Shown: one piece after another, positions 17,079 to 26,620 of the stretch | Layout: every line of letters starts with the position of its first letter | How positions within the stretch are numbered: position 1 is the first letter of the stretch | NCBI GenBank assembly: GCA_022841345.1 | Contig: JALHRR010000005.1 | Span: 62,001 to 126,000 of the forward strand | Direction: 5' to 3' | DNA: 64,000 nt | DNA from: Saprospiraceae bacterium | Lineage (GTDB): Bacteria; Bacteroidota; Bacteroidia; Chitinophagales; Saprospiraceae | The notes under the pieces: generated by a model | What the model was told of the DNA's origin: nothing | The model's database searches: none | What the model saw: the letters and a program-made list of their open reading frames with translations, nothing else | Made by a program: the position numbers and the translations under genes

Positions 17079-18532
17079 AGAGGTCAAATAAAATAAATAG
17101 CATTGTTACTCTTATCGCTGTGCAGCTTTTTACAGCTATGCTATCATTTGGCCAAAGCTCCAACTTCAAGATTAAAGATGGTAACATGATCATCTCGATT
17201 CCAAAAACCTGGACTCAGGCAAATTGTGACAGCACAATGAACACACTGAATTTGATAACAGTAAATATGGATAGCCTGGTTCAAATGAATCTACTGGGAA
17301 ATCTCGGCAAGGAGGGCTGGAAAATACTGAGCAATTCCAAATCAAAAAATACGATTGAATTGTACAAACCGGTGTCTGAGATTGAAGGGCGGTTTATAAA
17401 AAGCATGAATACTGACCTGCTGAAAAAGGCTCAGGAATCTACCACCGCCTATGTGCAATTTGGCCGGAATAAAACCACCTTTTCCAGTATCAGAGAAGAT
17501 AAAGATGGGTTCACAATTTTTGAACTGAAAGGATATACTGAGGCAAGTAAGGTAGTGATCTCAGGCAGTTTTAATCAGTGGAGTGTCATGCAACATCCAA
17601 TGCAGAAAACTTCATCCGGCTGGCAAATCAAACTTCCGCTTCCATACGGCAAGATTACATACAAATTCATTGTTGATGGAAAATGGATGCATGATCAGCA
17701 GAATCCTCAAATTGAACCTAATGGTACAAATGGCTTCAACTCAGTATATTTTAGAACCAATCATACGTTTTTGCTACAAGGATTTGAATCAGCCAAAATA
17801 GTAACACTTGCAGGTAGTTTCAACAACTGGAATCCCACAGAGATAAGTATGATTAAAAAAGAAAATGGCTGGCAGCTGCCGGTTTATTTGGAAGAAGGGA
17901 CACATACTTATAAATTTATTGTGGACGGAAAATGGATCCTGGATCCACACAATGAAAACTCGCGTCCTGATGGATTTGGAAATACGAATTCAGTCATTAA
18001 CCTGGGGCACAAGACCAAATTTGTATTGCATGCCTATCCTAATGCCCGCTCAGTAAGCGTCTGCGGTACTTTCAATAATTGGAATCCGGAAGAAATTATT
18101 CTTAAGAAAACTTCTGACTACTGGGCTACTAATTATATCGTACCAAAAGGAAATCATGAATATAAATTTGTGGTAGATGGAAAATGGATAATGGATCCAC
18201 ACAATCCTTGCAGTATCGGCAGTGGTGAGCAAAAAAATTCTGTAATAAGTGTGGAGCCCAATCATTGCTTTAGTTTATCCGGATTCAAAAAAGCCTACAA
18301 AGTAATAGTCACAGGAACTTTTAATGATTGGAATCCCAGCGGATATACTATGCAGCGAAATGGCGAAAAATGGGAGCTAAATCTATATTTGCCACCCGGT
18401 AAACATTTATACAAATTTATAGTGGATGATCAGTGGATGATAGATCCGGGCAATCCCCACTGGGAGCAAAACGAGCACAATACCGGAAACTCAATTCTCT
18501 GGATGGAGTCAAAAATCACAATGAATAAATAA
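17075..18532 (+). CDS. Exported protein with four tandem glycogen-binding (CBM48/AMPK-type) modules
   Basis: A 485-residue protein with a signal peptide ending LSFGQ (residue 27), a unique N-terminal region (28-140) and four tandem AMPK1/CBM48-like beta-sandwich repeats at a period of 83-84 residues. Each has a GSFNxW core (GSFNQW at 164, GSFNNW at 247, GTFNNW at 331, GTFNDW at 414) followed by YKFIVDGKWxxDPxNP. The Trp and Lys positions that contact glucan in family members are kept. No catalytic domain is present, so it is probably a binding or anchoring protein. The N-terminal region (FKIKDGNMIISIPKTW) is unrecognised. It overlaps the protease by 4 bp and belongs to the sigma-factor cluster. 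Confidence 0.85.
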   Translation: MKRSNKINSIVTLIAVQLFTAMLSFGQSSNFKIKDGNMIISIPKTWTQANCDSTMNTLNLITVNMDSLVQMNLLGNLGKEGWKILSNSKSKNTIELYKPVSEIEGRFIKSMNTDLLKKAQESTTAYVQFGRNKTTFSSIREDKDGFTIFELKGYTEASKVVISGSFNQWSVMQHPMQKTSSGWQIKLPLPYGKITYKFIVDGKWMHDQQNPQIEPNGTNGFNSVYFRTNHTFLLQGFESAKIVTLAGSFNNWNPTEISMIKKENGWQLPVYLEEGTHTYKFIVDGKWILDPHNENSRPDGFGNTNSVINLGHKTKFVLHAYPNARSVSVCGTFNNWNPEEIILKKTSDYWATNYIVPKGNHEYKFVVDGKWIMDPHNPCSIGSGEQKNSVISVEPNHCFSLSGFKKAYKVIVTGTFNDWNPSGYTMQRNGEKWELNLYLPPGKHLYKFIVDDQWMIDPGNPHWEQNEHNTGNSILWMESKITMNK

Positions 18533-18719
18533 TCGTTTGTTTATATAAGAATTTATTTTACTTGTAAAAGTATGATAAACTGTATATTACAAATTTTTAT
18601 TTTGAACGCTTATTTTGTTTCCACTAAATTTCTTTCTGTGAGAATCACAAACTCAAAAATATAATTTGGCGAAAGCGAAATTTTCCCAAGTTATTCTTAC
18701 TTTAAATGAAGTAGTTATT

Positions 18720-18727
18720 TACATTTG
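18720..18727 (+). promoter_or_regulatory. Possible -7 promoter box
   Basis: TACATTTG matches TAnnTTTG and lies 39 bp before the ATG at 18766. No clear -33 TTG stands 19-20 bp upstream, so the call is weak. Confidence 0.35.
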
Positions 18728-18765
18728 TGCCTAAATTTTTTATCACACTTAACCTTCTGATTTCC

Positions 18766-20745
18766 ATGAAGAAAATTTTACTATTTGCTATTGCTTTATT
18801 TCTCTGTTTACCCATGTGGTCACAGTTTCAAAGAAAATCACTTGTAGAGGAATTTACAAATGCATCATGTCCTCCTTGTGCATCCCAAAATCCTGCTTTT
18901 AATACATTATTAAAGGCTAATCTTTCGAGAGTAGTATCCATTAAATTCCAAACGAATTTTCCGGGTTATGATCCAATGAATGAACAAAACCCAGCTGAGG
19001 TACAGGCAAGATGGAATTATTACGCTCAGGGAGGTGTACCGGTAGCAGCTTTAGATGGAACGGTTCCAACTTCATCCTACGGTGGAGGAGGCTTAGGAAC
19101 ATGGACAGCAGATTATGCCGGCGGACCTTATGGATTCAATAATAATGTATTTAATTATTCTGTAGGGATTACCACTCCAATTGAATTATTGATAAACCAC
19201 TCATTTGATGAGGAGCTGAGGACGGTTAGCGTAGAAGCAAAAATCATTAACCATGGAGATACAGAAATTGCACCTGCCAACTTACGTTTGCACGTTGCTT
19301 TAGTTGAGGAAGAAATCAACTTTCCTTCTGCACCTGGTTCCACTGCAGAAAGAATTTTTGAAGGTGTAATGAGAAAAATGTACCCTGATCACAATGGTAC
19401 TTCATTAACTGAGGCATTAGCTGCCGGAGATACAATGACCATTGCTTTTGACGCACCTATTCCTGATTATATCTATGATTACAGAGAACTTGCAGTAGTA
19501 TCTTATTTGCAGAACCATGCCACAAAAGCTGTTTTCCAGGCAGAGATTTCAAAGCCAATAGCTTTGGACGGTATTGCTGATGCTTCTCTTAAAAGCTCAT
19601 TTGGACTTCCACCTACTTTTTGTGATAATATTTTAGGTGCTTCATTTGAAGTAGCAAATACTACAACTGATACTGAAATTACTTCTCTTGAATTGGAAGT
19701 AAATGTCAATGGTGCCATTACAACTATTCCATGGGAAGGAACATTAGCGGTAGGCGAACCACTTGTAATTGATGCAGAGGATCAAGTTTTGTATCCAGGT
19801 GCAAATCAAATATCAGCCAGGATTTTATCTGTTAATGGCCTTCCTGATATTTATAAATTTAATTCGATTGTAAAACCCGTAACAGTGCCTACAGTACCTG
19901 TTGACCCTGTAAGTGACAGCATGGAAGAAGGTTTTGAAGAAGTTGCAAATTTTGCCACTCCTGAAAATATAATATTACTCAGAAATGCTGAGATAGATCT
20001 GGCTGTGGTTGATAATACAGAATTCAGTACAGCAACATGGAGAATCGGTGCATTTGAAGCGTCTGATAAGGCAATTTTTTACAATTTTTATGGGCTCCTT
20101 GCCAACCAAAGAGTAACCATGATGACTTATAAAGCCGATTTATCAGGTAAGGATTCAGTTGCGCTCACTTTTGATCATGCATATGTTACTTACCAATCTG
20201 AATCAGACAGGTTACAGATTGAAGTTTCAACAAATTGCGGAGAAACCTGGACTTCAGTTTTCAACAAAGCTGGTTCGACTTTGAGCACAGGTCCTGCGCA
20301 AACAGGCTTCTTTATACCAAGAACCGCCAGATGGAGAAATAACGTTGTAGATCTTTCCAATTATAATGGAGCAGAAGAACTGATGGTTCGTTTTGTAGGT
20401 GTCTCCGCGTATGGAAATAACCTGTGGCTGGATAACATCAAAATTGCCGGTATTTCCGGAACAAGTTCTGAAGAAAAATTCCTTGATGAAAATGCACTTA
20501 GTATTGCACCAAATCCGGCAAGACAAGACCTGAATCTTATCCTTTCTCTGGACGAAGCATCTGATTGTCAGATTGTTCTGCAGGATCTTACAGGTAAGAA
20601 TACAGAAATTCTTGAAAGAAATCTGAAACTTGGACAAGGCACTCACAACATACAGTATCATGTGCAAAAACCTGCAGGTTTATACTTGCTTACATTGAAG
20701 ACTCAAAAGGGTCAAATCACTCAAAAAGTGACGATCGTCGAATAA
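18766..20745 (+). CDS. Omp28-like thioredoxin-fold T9SS cargo protein
   Basis: From ATG 18766 the protein has 659 residues with a signal peptide ending PMWSQ; an upstream GTG in frame is rejected because it would precede the signal. Residues 20-220 resemble the Omp28-related domain: KSLVEEFTNASCPPCASQNP (a thioredoxin-like CxxC) and RWNYYAQGGVPVAALDG. The middle contains a beta-sandwich with LSGKDSVALTFDHAYV and SDRLQIEVSTNCGETW, typical of choice-of-anchor or MAM-like domains. The C-terminal 80 residues form a T9SS type A sorting domain (SIAPNPARQDLNL, PAGLYLLTLKTQKG). It is probably secreted or cell-surface attached; its function is unknown. Confidence 0.85.
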   Translation: MKKILLFAIALFLCLPMWSQFQRKSLVEEFTNASCPPCASQNPAFNTLLKANLSRVVSIKFQTNFPGYDPMNEQNPAEVQARWNYYAQGGVPVAALDGTVPTSSYGGGGLGTWTADYAGGPYGFNNNVFNYSVGITTPIELLINHSFDEELRTVSVEAKIINHGDTEIAPANLRLHVALVEEEINFPSAPGSTAERIFEGVMRKMYPDHNGTSLTEALAAGDTMTIAFDAPIPDYIYDYRELAVVSYLQNHATKAVFQAEISKPIALDGIADASLKSSFGLPPTFCDNILGASFEVANTTTDTEITSLELEVNVNGAITTIPWEGTLAVGEPLVIDAEDQVLYPGANQISARILSVNGLPDIYKFNSIVKPVTVPTVPVDPVSDSMEEGFEEVANFATPENIILLRNAEIDLAVVDNTEFSTATWRIGAFEASDKAIFYNFYGLLANQRVTMMTYKADLSGKDSVALTFDHAYVTYQSESDRLQIEVSTNCGETWTSVFNKAGSTLSTGPAQTGFFIPRTARWRNNVVDLSNYNGAEELMVRFVGVSAYGNNLWLDNIKIAGISGTSSEEKFLDENALSIAPNPARQDLNLILSLDEASDCQIVLQDLTGKNTEILERNLKLGQGTHNIQYHVQKPAGLYLLTLKTQKGQITQKVTIVE

Positions 20746-20767
20746 TAACAAACTTTAACATAATTTT

Positions 20768-20800
20768 AGAAGGCTATTCATTGGATAGCCTTCTTTTTTT
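20768..20800 (+). terminator. Rho-independent terminator after the Omp28-like gene
   Basis: A perfect 10-bp stem AGAAGGCTAT/ATAGCCTTCT with a 7-base loop is followed by a run of seven T, 23 bp after the stop codon. Confidence 0.9.
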
Positions 20801-20873
20801 GTTTAAAAAATCTCATCTTTGTCGTATATAAAAAAAATCGAACTTATTTGATAGATATTTTACCCCAGTGACC

Positions 20874-21536
20874 ATGAAACATTCTCTTACAATCTTAGGT
20901 ATCTTCCTGCATTTGGCTCTTTTTAGCCAGATTTCGTTGTCCACAAATCCTGCAATAAAAACTGTCGATCTGGCAGAGTTTTTCAATAAAGCAGTAACCA
21001 CTGTTAAAAATAACAGCAATTCAAAAGTGACATATGTCTGGACAGTAACTCCTGTGACTTCTCCAAGTTCCTGGATTTTTCAGGTGTGTGATATCAATCT
21101 ATGCTATCTCCCGACAACATTGACACAGGAATTTGATCTGGAAGCCGGTCAGGAAGGAGAATTCTATATTCAGGTTTCTCACAACAACTTCAGAGGAGAC
21201 GGAGAATACAAAGTTAAATTTGTAAACAAAAATAATCCTGCTGACTCCATCACAGGCACTTTCATTTTCACAAGCAGCGTTTCAACCCGTGATATTACAT
21301 TTGGAGAAAATATCAAAATTCAGCCAAATCCTGCTAACCAATATTTTCAAATCTCAGATACCAAGCAGATAGGCAAGGTACAGGTTCTGAATATGGTGGG
21401 AAGTGTAGTGAAAACATACTATGCACAAAACACTGATCAGTTTGATATCTCTGATCTTCCAAGTGGCATGTATATGGTCAAAATGATTCACAAAAACAGC
21501 AACAAGGTCAAAACCCTTCGACTGCGTAAAAGCTGA
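20874..21536 (+). CDS. Small secreted protein with T9SS sorting domain
   Basis: From ATG 20874 the product has 220 residues; a GTG two codons upstream is less likely. The signal peptide ends about LFSQ. Residues 25-135 form a beta-sandwich with two cysteines (FQVCDINLCYLP) that could be a disulfide; the domain is not recognised. The last 75 residues are a T9SS type A sorting domain (KIQPNPANQYFQI, LPSGMYMVKMI). It follows a strong terminator, so it has its own promoter. Role unknown. Confidence 0.75.
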   Translation: MKHSLTILGIFLHLALFSQISLSTNPAIKTVDLAEFFNKAVTTVKNNSNSKVTYVWTVTPVTSPSSWIFQVCDINLCYLPTTLTQEFDLEAGQEGEFYIQVSHNNFRGDGEYKVKFVNKNNPADSITGTFIFTSSVSTRDITFGENIKIQPNPANQYFQISDTKQIGKVQVLNMVGSVVKTYYAQNTDQFDISDLPSGMYMVKMIHKNSNKVKTLRLRKS

Positions 21537-21649
21537 TTTTTGATTCTTCCATTTTACTTATTGGTTACTCTTTGATCCTGAAAATTTGCGAAAACATTCA
21601 GCACCTGCAACACCCGCCAATCAGGCCGGCTTCGACTGCAAGTGAGTGC

Positions 21650-21806
21650 AGCTATTTCCTGGAATATATTCGAAGTAATGTGATGTCTTTCTGCGGCTAC
21701 GCCTTGAAAGGTGATGTTTTTTCAGAGAGCAAACTCTGAAAAAATGATGTCTTGCGATTATTTTCGGCTACGCCTCAATAATCACAAGGTGATGTGCTTC
21801 GCGAGA
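21650..21806 (-). repeat. Hairpin array, family C copy C1
   Basis: Read on the minus strand, three hairpins are joined by the linker (GA)CATCACC: GTGATTATT..AATAATCGC with inner GGC-GTA-GCC, then TTTTTTCAGAG/CTCTGAAAAAA, then CTTTC..GAAAG with inner GGC-GTA-GCC. The other copies are at 48125-48300, 57078-57290 and 57439-57615. The rest of the 21537-22134 gap holds GGCTGTT (AACAGCC) motifs, two CTCGAAGCT-type repeats, and a CTTACGCCTTA-rich tail (22048-22130) like the AAGGCGTAAG repeats at 41.6 kb. No gene is seen. Confidence 0.75.
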
Positions 21807-22134
21807 TTTTAAAGATAGAAACTGTTCCGGCTGTTCACCAACGGCAGCTTGGCTGTTCTCCTTTCCCTTCAAAAGGGAAAGGGCAGGGATAGGGTTCACA
21901 CTCAAAACGCACAACTCACACTCAGGCTGTTTGGCTGTGCAGTCTGTTTCATTCGAGATTGGAGTAGCCAAGTAGCTCGAAGCTACTTCTTCCCGTCTGT
22001 TTTCTCGAAGCTCGCAGCTACTTTTTCCCGGCTGTTCTGGCTGTTTACTTACGCCTTATGACTTATTCCTTACGCCTTCATCAGGCTTGTTCCCTTACAG
22101 CTTGAGCTTGTGGCTTGTAGCTTCTTCCCTACTT

Positions 22135-24003
22135 CTACCGCCCCATATGCACCAGCAATACAGAAATATCAGATGGATTCACTCCGCTGATTCTGCTGGC
22201 CTGGCCAATCGTTTGTGGTTTTACTGTGGAGAGCTTTTGTCTTGCTTCATGAGATAAAGCATTCAATATTTTGTAATCAAAATCCGGTTTGATGCGGATA
22301 CTTTCAAGGCGCTCCATCTTGTCGACCATTTCCTTTTCTTTCAGGATATAGCCTTCGTATTTCATGTGAATTTCAGAAGAAACCAATTGTTCCTCATCAT
22401 ATGGACTCAATAATACATCCAGCCAGGATACATACTTGCGCATCGCCGGAATATCCACACCCGGCCTTAGTAAGATTGTATACAATTTCATCTTCTGACG
22501 GATAGGAGCAGAATCCACAGACTCCAGATATGGATTGATCTCCTCAGGAGCGATACTTTCGTCTCTGAAGACTTTACTGATAGCAGAAATTGCTTCATTC
22601 TTATCCTTCACTCTTTCCATGCGAGCCTCAAGATGATGCATTCCAAGGTCTTTTGCGAGCGGAGTCAATCTCAGGTCGGCATTATCCTGTCTCAATAATA
22701 TTCTGAATTCTGCCCGGGAGGTAAACATTCTATAAGGCTCATCAGTGCCTTTATTGACCAAATCATCAATCAACACTCCAATATAGGCATCCGAGCGTTT
22801 CAAGATGAAAGGCTCCAGATCATGGATATATTGATGTGCATTGATACCGGCCATCAGACCTTGTGAAGCTGCCTCTTCGTAGCCGGTTGTGCCATTGATT
22901 TGTCCTGCAAAAAACAGCCCGTGAATCAACTGTGTCTCCAGATTCAATCTTAATTGAGTAGGTGGGAAGAAATCATATTCAATTGCGTAACCCGGCCTGA
23001 ACATTTTAACGTTTTCAAATCCGGCTACTTTGCGCAAGGCTTTATATTGTACATCTTCCGGAAGTGAAGAAGAAAAACCATTTACATAAATCTCGCATGT
23101 ATTCCAGCCCTCCGGCTCTACAAAAAGCTGATGCCTGTCCTTGTCGGCAAAACGATCAATTTTATCTTCTATAGAAGGACAATACCTCGGGCCAAGTCCT
23201 CTTATCCTTCCATTGAACATGGGAGATCTGTCAAATCCAGTTCTCAGTAAATCATGTACTTCAGTAGAAGTGTAGGTGATATGACAAGGCAATTGCTTCT
23301 CCAGTTTTGGAGTTTCAGTAAATGAAAAACGGGAAGGATTTTCATCACCGGGTTGTACTTCCATTCTGCTGTAATCCAGACTGCGACCATCCACTCTTGG
23401 TGGGGTTCCTGTTTTCATGCGACCGGCTTGAAAACCAAGTTCGACAAGTTGTTCTGTAATTCCTGAGGATGCCTTCTCTCCTGCTCTTCCACCACCCAGC
23501 TGCTTTTCTCCGATATGGATGATTCCATTCAGAAAAGTTCCGTTTGTCAAAACAACAGATTTTGATGCAATTTCAAGGCCCATGGAAGTGACGACGCCTT
23601 TGACCTGGTCGCCTTTTACAATGAGACTTTTGACCATATCCTGCCAGAAGTCAATCAATGGATTTGCTTCCAGCATTTCACGCCATTTTGCTGCAAAAAG
23701 CATGCGGTCACTTTGTGCTCTTGGGCTCCACATGGCTGGACCTTTGGACAAGTTGAGCATTCTGAACTGCAACATTGTATGATCTGTAACAATACCGCTA
23801 TATCCGCCCAACGCATCTATCTCGCGTACGATCTGGCCTTTGGCCACGCCACCCATGGCAGGATTACAACTCATCTGAGCAATTGTCTGCATATTCATCG
23901 TGACGAGAAGGACTTTCGAACCCATATTAGCGGCAGCCACGGCTGCTTCGCAACCTGCATGTCCGGCACCTACCACTATCACATCATACTCTGGAAACAT
24001 CAT
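22135..24003 (-). CDS. mnmG: tRNA uridine-5-carboxymethylaminomethyl modification enzyme MnmG (GidA)
   Basis: A 622-residue protein from ATG 24003 (the next codon is also ATG; an upstream TTG is unlikely). The N-terminal FAD motif is VVGAGHAGCEAAVAAANMG. The family signatures SCNPAMGGVAKGQIVREIDA and GLFFAGQINGTTGYEEAASQ, and the C-terminal helical domain ending SRISGVNPSDISVLLVHMG, are all present. MnmG with MnmE makes cmnm5U34 in several tRNAs; mnmE is not in this window. It appears to be a single-gene unit with its own promoter at 24023-24030. Confidence 0.97.
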   Translation of the reverse strand: MMFPEYDVIVVGAGHAGCEAAVAAANMGSKVLLVTMNMQTIAQMSCNPAMGGVAKGQIVREIDALGGYSGIVTDHTMLQFRMLNLSKGPAMWSPRAQSDRMLFAAKWREMLEANPLIDFWQDMVKSLIVKGDQVKGVVTSMGLEIASKSVVLTNGTFLNGIIHIGEKQLGGGRAGEKASSGITEQLVELGFQAGRMKTGTPPRVDGRSLDYSRMEVQPGDENPSRFSFTETPKLEKQLPCHITYTSTEVHDLLRTGFDRSPMFNGRIRGLGPRYCPSIEDKIDRFADKDRHQLFVEPEGWNTCEIYVNGFSSSLPEDVQYKALRKVAGFENVKMFRPGYAIEYDFFPPTQLRLNLETQLIHGLFFAGQINGTTGYEEAASQGLMAGINAHQYIHDLEPFILKRSDAYIGVLIDDLVNKGTDEPYRMFTSRAEFRILLRQDNADLRLTPLAKDLGMHHLEARMERVKDKNEAISAISKVFRDESIAPEEINPYLESVDSAPIRQKMKLYTILLRPGVDIPAMRKYVSWLDVLLSPYDEEQLVSSEIHMKYEGYILKEKEMVDKMERLESIRIKPDFDYKILNALSHEARQKLSTVKPQTIGQASRISGVNPSDISVLLVHMGR

Positions 24004-24022
24004 CAATCCTTGTTTAAGGCTG

Positions 24023-24030
24023 CAAAGATA
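24023..24030 (-). promoter_or_regulatory. -7 promoter box of mnmG
   Basis: TATCTTTG on the minus strand matches TAnnTTTG, 20 bp before the mnmG start. The -33 region (TTTTCTG) is only a partial match. Confidence 0.45.
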
Positions 24031-24177
24031 CTACCAATTTGCTGTACAGAAAATTTTAACTGTTAAAGGATATTAATGCTCAACGGATTGCGTTAGGAAA
24101 AAAGCTTATCATTGTATTCATTCTGCTTGTTTTGCATATTCCTTTATTATTTTTATACACCTTTAAATTCAAAGGAC

Positions 24178-24915
24178 ATGCGATTATTGATACTATTATT
24201 ATTTGTTTCCAATTTAGCCTTCGCTCAAAAGCAAAGAGGTTTTCAGGTCAGTGTTGCCTATGGTGTTGACAGAGATATCTCTGAATTTTTCAACAGTTTA
24301 CCTCAATTGGAAAAAAATGGCCTGGACTATACATCGGTTCGATCCAGACACCCCATGATATTTTCTGTTGATTATTACACAAACAGAGGTAATTTCAGGT
24401 ATCATGTTAGTAGTGGTTTAATCCGCAGAACTTTGCAAACCTATTATAGAGATACAAATACACAGACAGGTTATAATAGTCACACTACTTACACTTTAGG
24501 TGTTGGAGCTTCACGATTCTATACCATAAATGAGAAATATGAATATGAATTTGGGCTTGATTTGATAGCAGGCTATTACACACATGGTTTGACAATAATA
24601 GATGGGGCAAGATCAAATAGTTTTGACACACCAGCCTCAATCAATTTCGTTCAGATTGATTTTCGGTCTTATGGGGTTAATGATGGCGCCATAATTCCGA
24701 TGTTCAACATTTATAACCAGATTGCCATTCCTATTGCCACCGATACAAACTTATTATTTGGAGCAGGAGTGAGCGGACAAATGAATAAAGCCTATTCCTT
24801 TGGAATGATAACGAACTCAGTCGTAAATGGACCCGCAATTACTTCAAGTCAAGGTTTTGCTTCCAAAGACTTCTTCATGTGGTTTCCATATTTGAAAGTT
24901 GGGGTTCAGATATAA
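24178..24915 (+). CDS. Outer-membrane beta-barrel-like protein
   Basis: From ATG 24178 (preceded by AAAGGAC) the protein has 245 residues with a signal peptide MRLLILLLFVSNLAFAQ. The remainder alternates polar and hydrophobic residues with many Tyr and Gly (FSVDYYTNRGNFRYHVSSGL, YEYEFGLDLIAGYYTHGL) and ends in strand LKVGVQI, as in 8- to 10-strand outer-membrane barrels. No family was recognised. A longer frame from 24112 would put 22 residues before the signal and is rejected. Confidence 0.7.
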   Translation: MRLLILLLFVSNLAFAQKQRGFQVSVAYGVDRDISEFFNSLPQLEKNGLDYTSVRSRHPMIFSVDYYTNRGNFRYHVSSGLIRRTLQTYYRDTNTQTGYNSHTTYTLGVGASRFYTINEKYEYEFGLDLIAGYYTHGLTIIDGARSNSFDTPASINFVQIDFRSYGVNDGAIIPMFNIYNQIAIPIATDTNLLFGAGVSGQMNKAYSFGMITNSVVNGPAITSSQGFASKDFFMWFPYLKVGVQI

Positions 24916-24940
24916 AACATTCCTGTAAAGAAATGCTAAA

Positions 24941-24977
24941 AAAGGGCAATGCTTCAAATCTAAGCGTTGCCCTTTTT
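24941..24977 (+). terminator. Rho-independent terminator
   Basis: AAAGGGCAATGC and GCGTTGCCCTTTTT form a stem (one G-T or mismatch) with a T5 run, 26 bp after the barrel-protein stop codon. Confidence 0.85.
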
Positions 24978-25067
24978 ATATAAGAGAAGGATTAGCAATC
25001 CCTGGCTAATTTTTGAATACATTTAGCCCCTGATTAAGAAGCAGAAATGACAATTTAAAAAAGGAAG

Positions 25068-26075
25068 GTGCAGTCTAAGCTGGCAGAAATTACAGATAAA
25101 CTTTTGCATGAAGAGAAGTTAGGAATAGCGTTGCAAAGTCTTTGCGGGGATTTATATTCACTGCTTTTGGAAGTATCAGGATTTGATCCTGAAAAAAATG
25201 AGAGCAGAGATAATATCAAACTGAAAAGCGGAACTGCGATCGGAAGCACCTGGGCAGCAATGTGTATTCACGACATTATCAGGACCCAAAGATTCCTGAA
25301 AGCGATACATCAGGCTATTAAAGATAAGTTAGAAGCTCAGCCGGGCTCCCCTGTTCAAATATTGTATGCCGGATGCGGACCTTTTGCAACGCTCATATCT
25401 CCTTTGTTGACCTTGTTTGAAGAGGATCAAATTAAATGTACATTCATAGATATCAATCCGGTAAGTATTGAATCACTCAGAAATACACTGAAGGTTTTGA
25501 ACCTGGAATCTTATATTCAGAAGATTGAACTTTGCGATATTTTGGAGTATGAAATTGATCCAATAAACTCTCCGGATATTGTAATTTGTGAAACACTTCA
25601 GGCTGGATTAAGGAAGGAACCCCAGGTTGCCATTTATCTCCACCTTGGCCCACAGGTGAAAGAAAGTACCATTTTCATACCTGAAAAAATTGAAGTTCAT
25701 GCAGCATTACTGGATTCAAATCTGGATCAAAAAAGAATGATGGGAGAATTGAAAGATCATGAATCATGCATTCAAATTCTTGCTCCATTATTAACACTTG
25801 AAAAAAGTACTTATCAATTAATTGATAAACATCATGATGATTCCTGCATACATTTTGCAACAAAAATCCTTATTCCGCAGGAACTTCATGGGTTCGATCG
25901 TATTTGTCTTTTGACTAAAATCAAATTGTATAAAGATATTGAATTGGATTATTGGGAAAGTCCGCTGACTATTCCTATTCAATACAGTAGCCTCAGTACG
26001 CAGCATGCAGGAAAACTAGTTCATATCCATTATGAGCTCAGTTCAGAACCAGAGTTTAAAATGAAGTTTTTATGA
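25068..26075 (+). CDS. Class I SAM-dependent methyltransferase-like protein
   Basis: A 335-residue soluble protein starting with GTG right after AAGGAAG. The N-terminal 100 residues are helical. The middle shows a Rossmann-like SAM site: QILYAGCGPFATLISPLL (motif I), FIDINPVSIESL (acidic residue after strand 2), ELCDILEYEI and PDIVICETLQAGLRKEPQ. The last motif is placed like the double-E region of protein arginine methyltransferases, but other arginine-methyltransferase signatures are missing. The C-terminal 130 residues are beta-rich. Substrate and pathway are unknown. It stands alone between a terminator and a repeat region. Confidence 0.7.
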   Translation: MQSKLAEITDKLLHEEKLGIALQSLCGDLYSLLLEVSGFDPEKNESRDNIKLKSGTAIGSTWAAMCIHDIIRTQRFLKAIHQAIKDKLEAQPGSPVQILYAGCGPFATLISPLLTLFEEDQIKCTFIDINPVSIESLRNTLKVLNLESYIQKIELCDILEYEIDPINSPDIVICETLQAGLRKEPQVAIYLHLGPQVKESTIFIPEKIEVHAALLDSNLDQKRMMGELKDHESCIQILAPLLTLEKSTYQLIDKHHDDSCIHFATKILIPQELHGFDRICLLTKIKLYKDIELDYWESPLTIPIQYSSLSTQHAGKLVHIHYELSSEPEFKMKFL

Positions 26076-26169
26076 GTTTTCAGACTATTTGGTCCGACTA
26101 ATTATTAACGGGTTGATATTCTTCAAACTCAAAGGGCAATCAAGAAATGCCGGTAATCAATATTTTTTA

Positions 26170-26546
26170 ACCTGGATGCTCATTGATTCGACCTTTTGGT
26201 CCGGCTAATTTATTAGCCCAGTTAGTAAGCTTCGCGCTAAAGGTGGAATTAATAAAAGCTGGAACATTCAAGTTTTTTTGTTGGATACTCCACGACTGCC
26301 AATAAATTGGCAGTACCAAAAGGTGTTCCGTCCTGCCAATTTATTATCCCGGATAAGAAGCTTCGCATTTGTAAAGGAAGCCCTGACACCCTTGGCTAAA
26401 CCTGGATGCTCCTTGACTCACCATTTGGTCCGGCTAATTTATTAGCCCAGTTGGAAAGCTTAGCGCTGAAGGAGGAATTTATAAAAGCTGGAACATTCAA
26501 GTTTTTTTCTTGAATACTCCAAGGCTGCTAATAAATTGGCAGTACC
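26170..26546 (+). repeat. Direct repeat pair, family F
   Basis: Two 147-148 bp units (26170-26317 and 26400-26546) at a 230-bp period, about 85% alike by eye. Each begins ACCTGGATGCTC, contains the hairpin GGCTAA..TTAGCC, AAAAGCTGGAACATTCAAGT followed by a T-run, and ends in CTGCCAATaaATTGGCAG or its variant. A degenerate third piece is at 26090-26112. The second unit ends about 75 bp before the next gene's start and so may lie in its promoter or leader. Confidence 0.8.
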
Positions 26547-26620
26547 CAAAACCAATACAAATATTATTCTGCCCCAATTTTTGTAATATTGCAGATAACA
26601 ATCACCTAACTCATTCCGGT

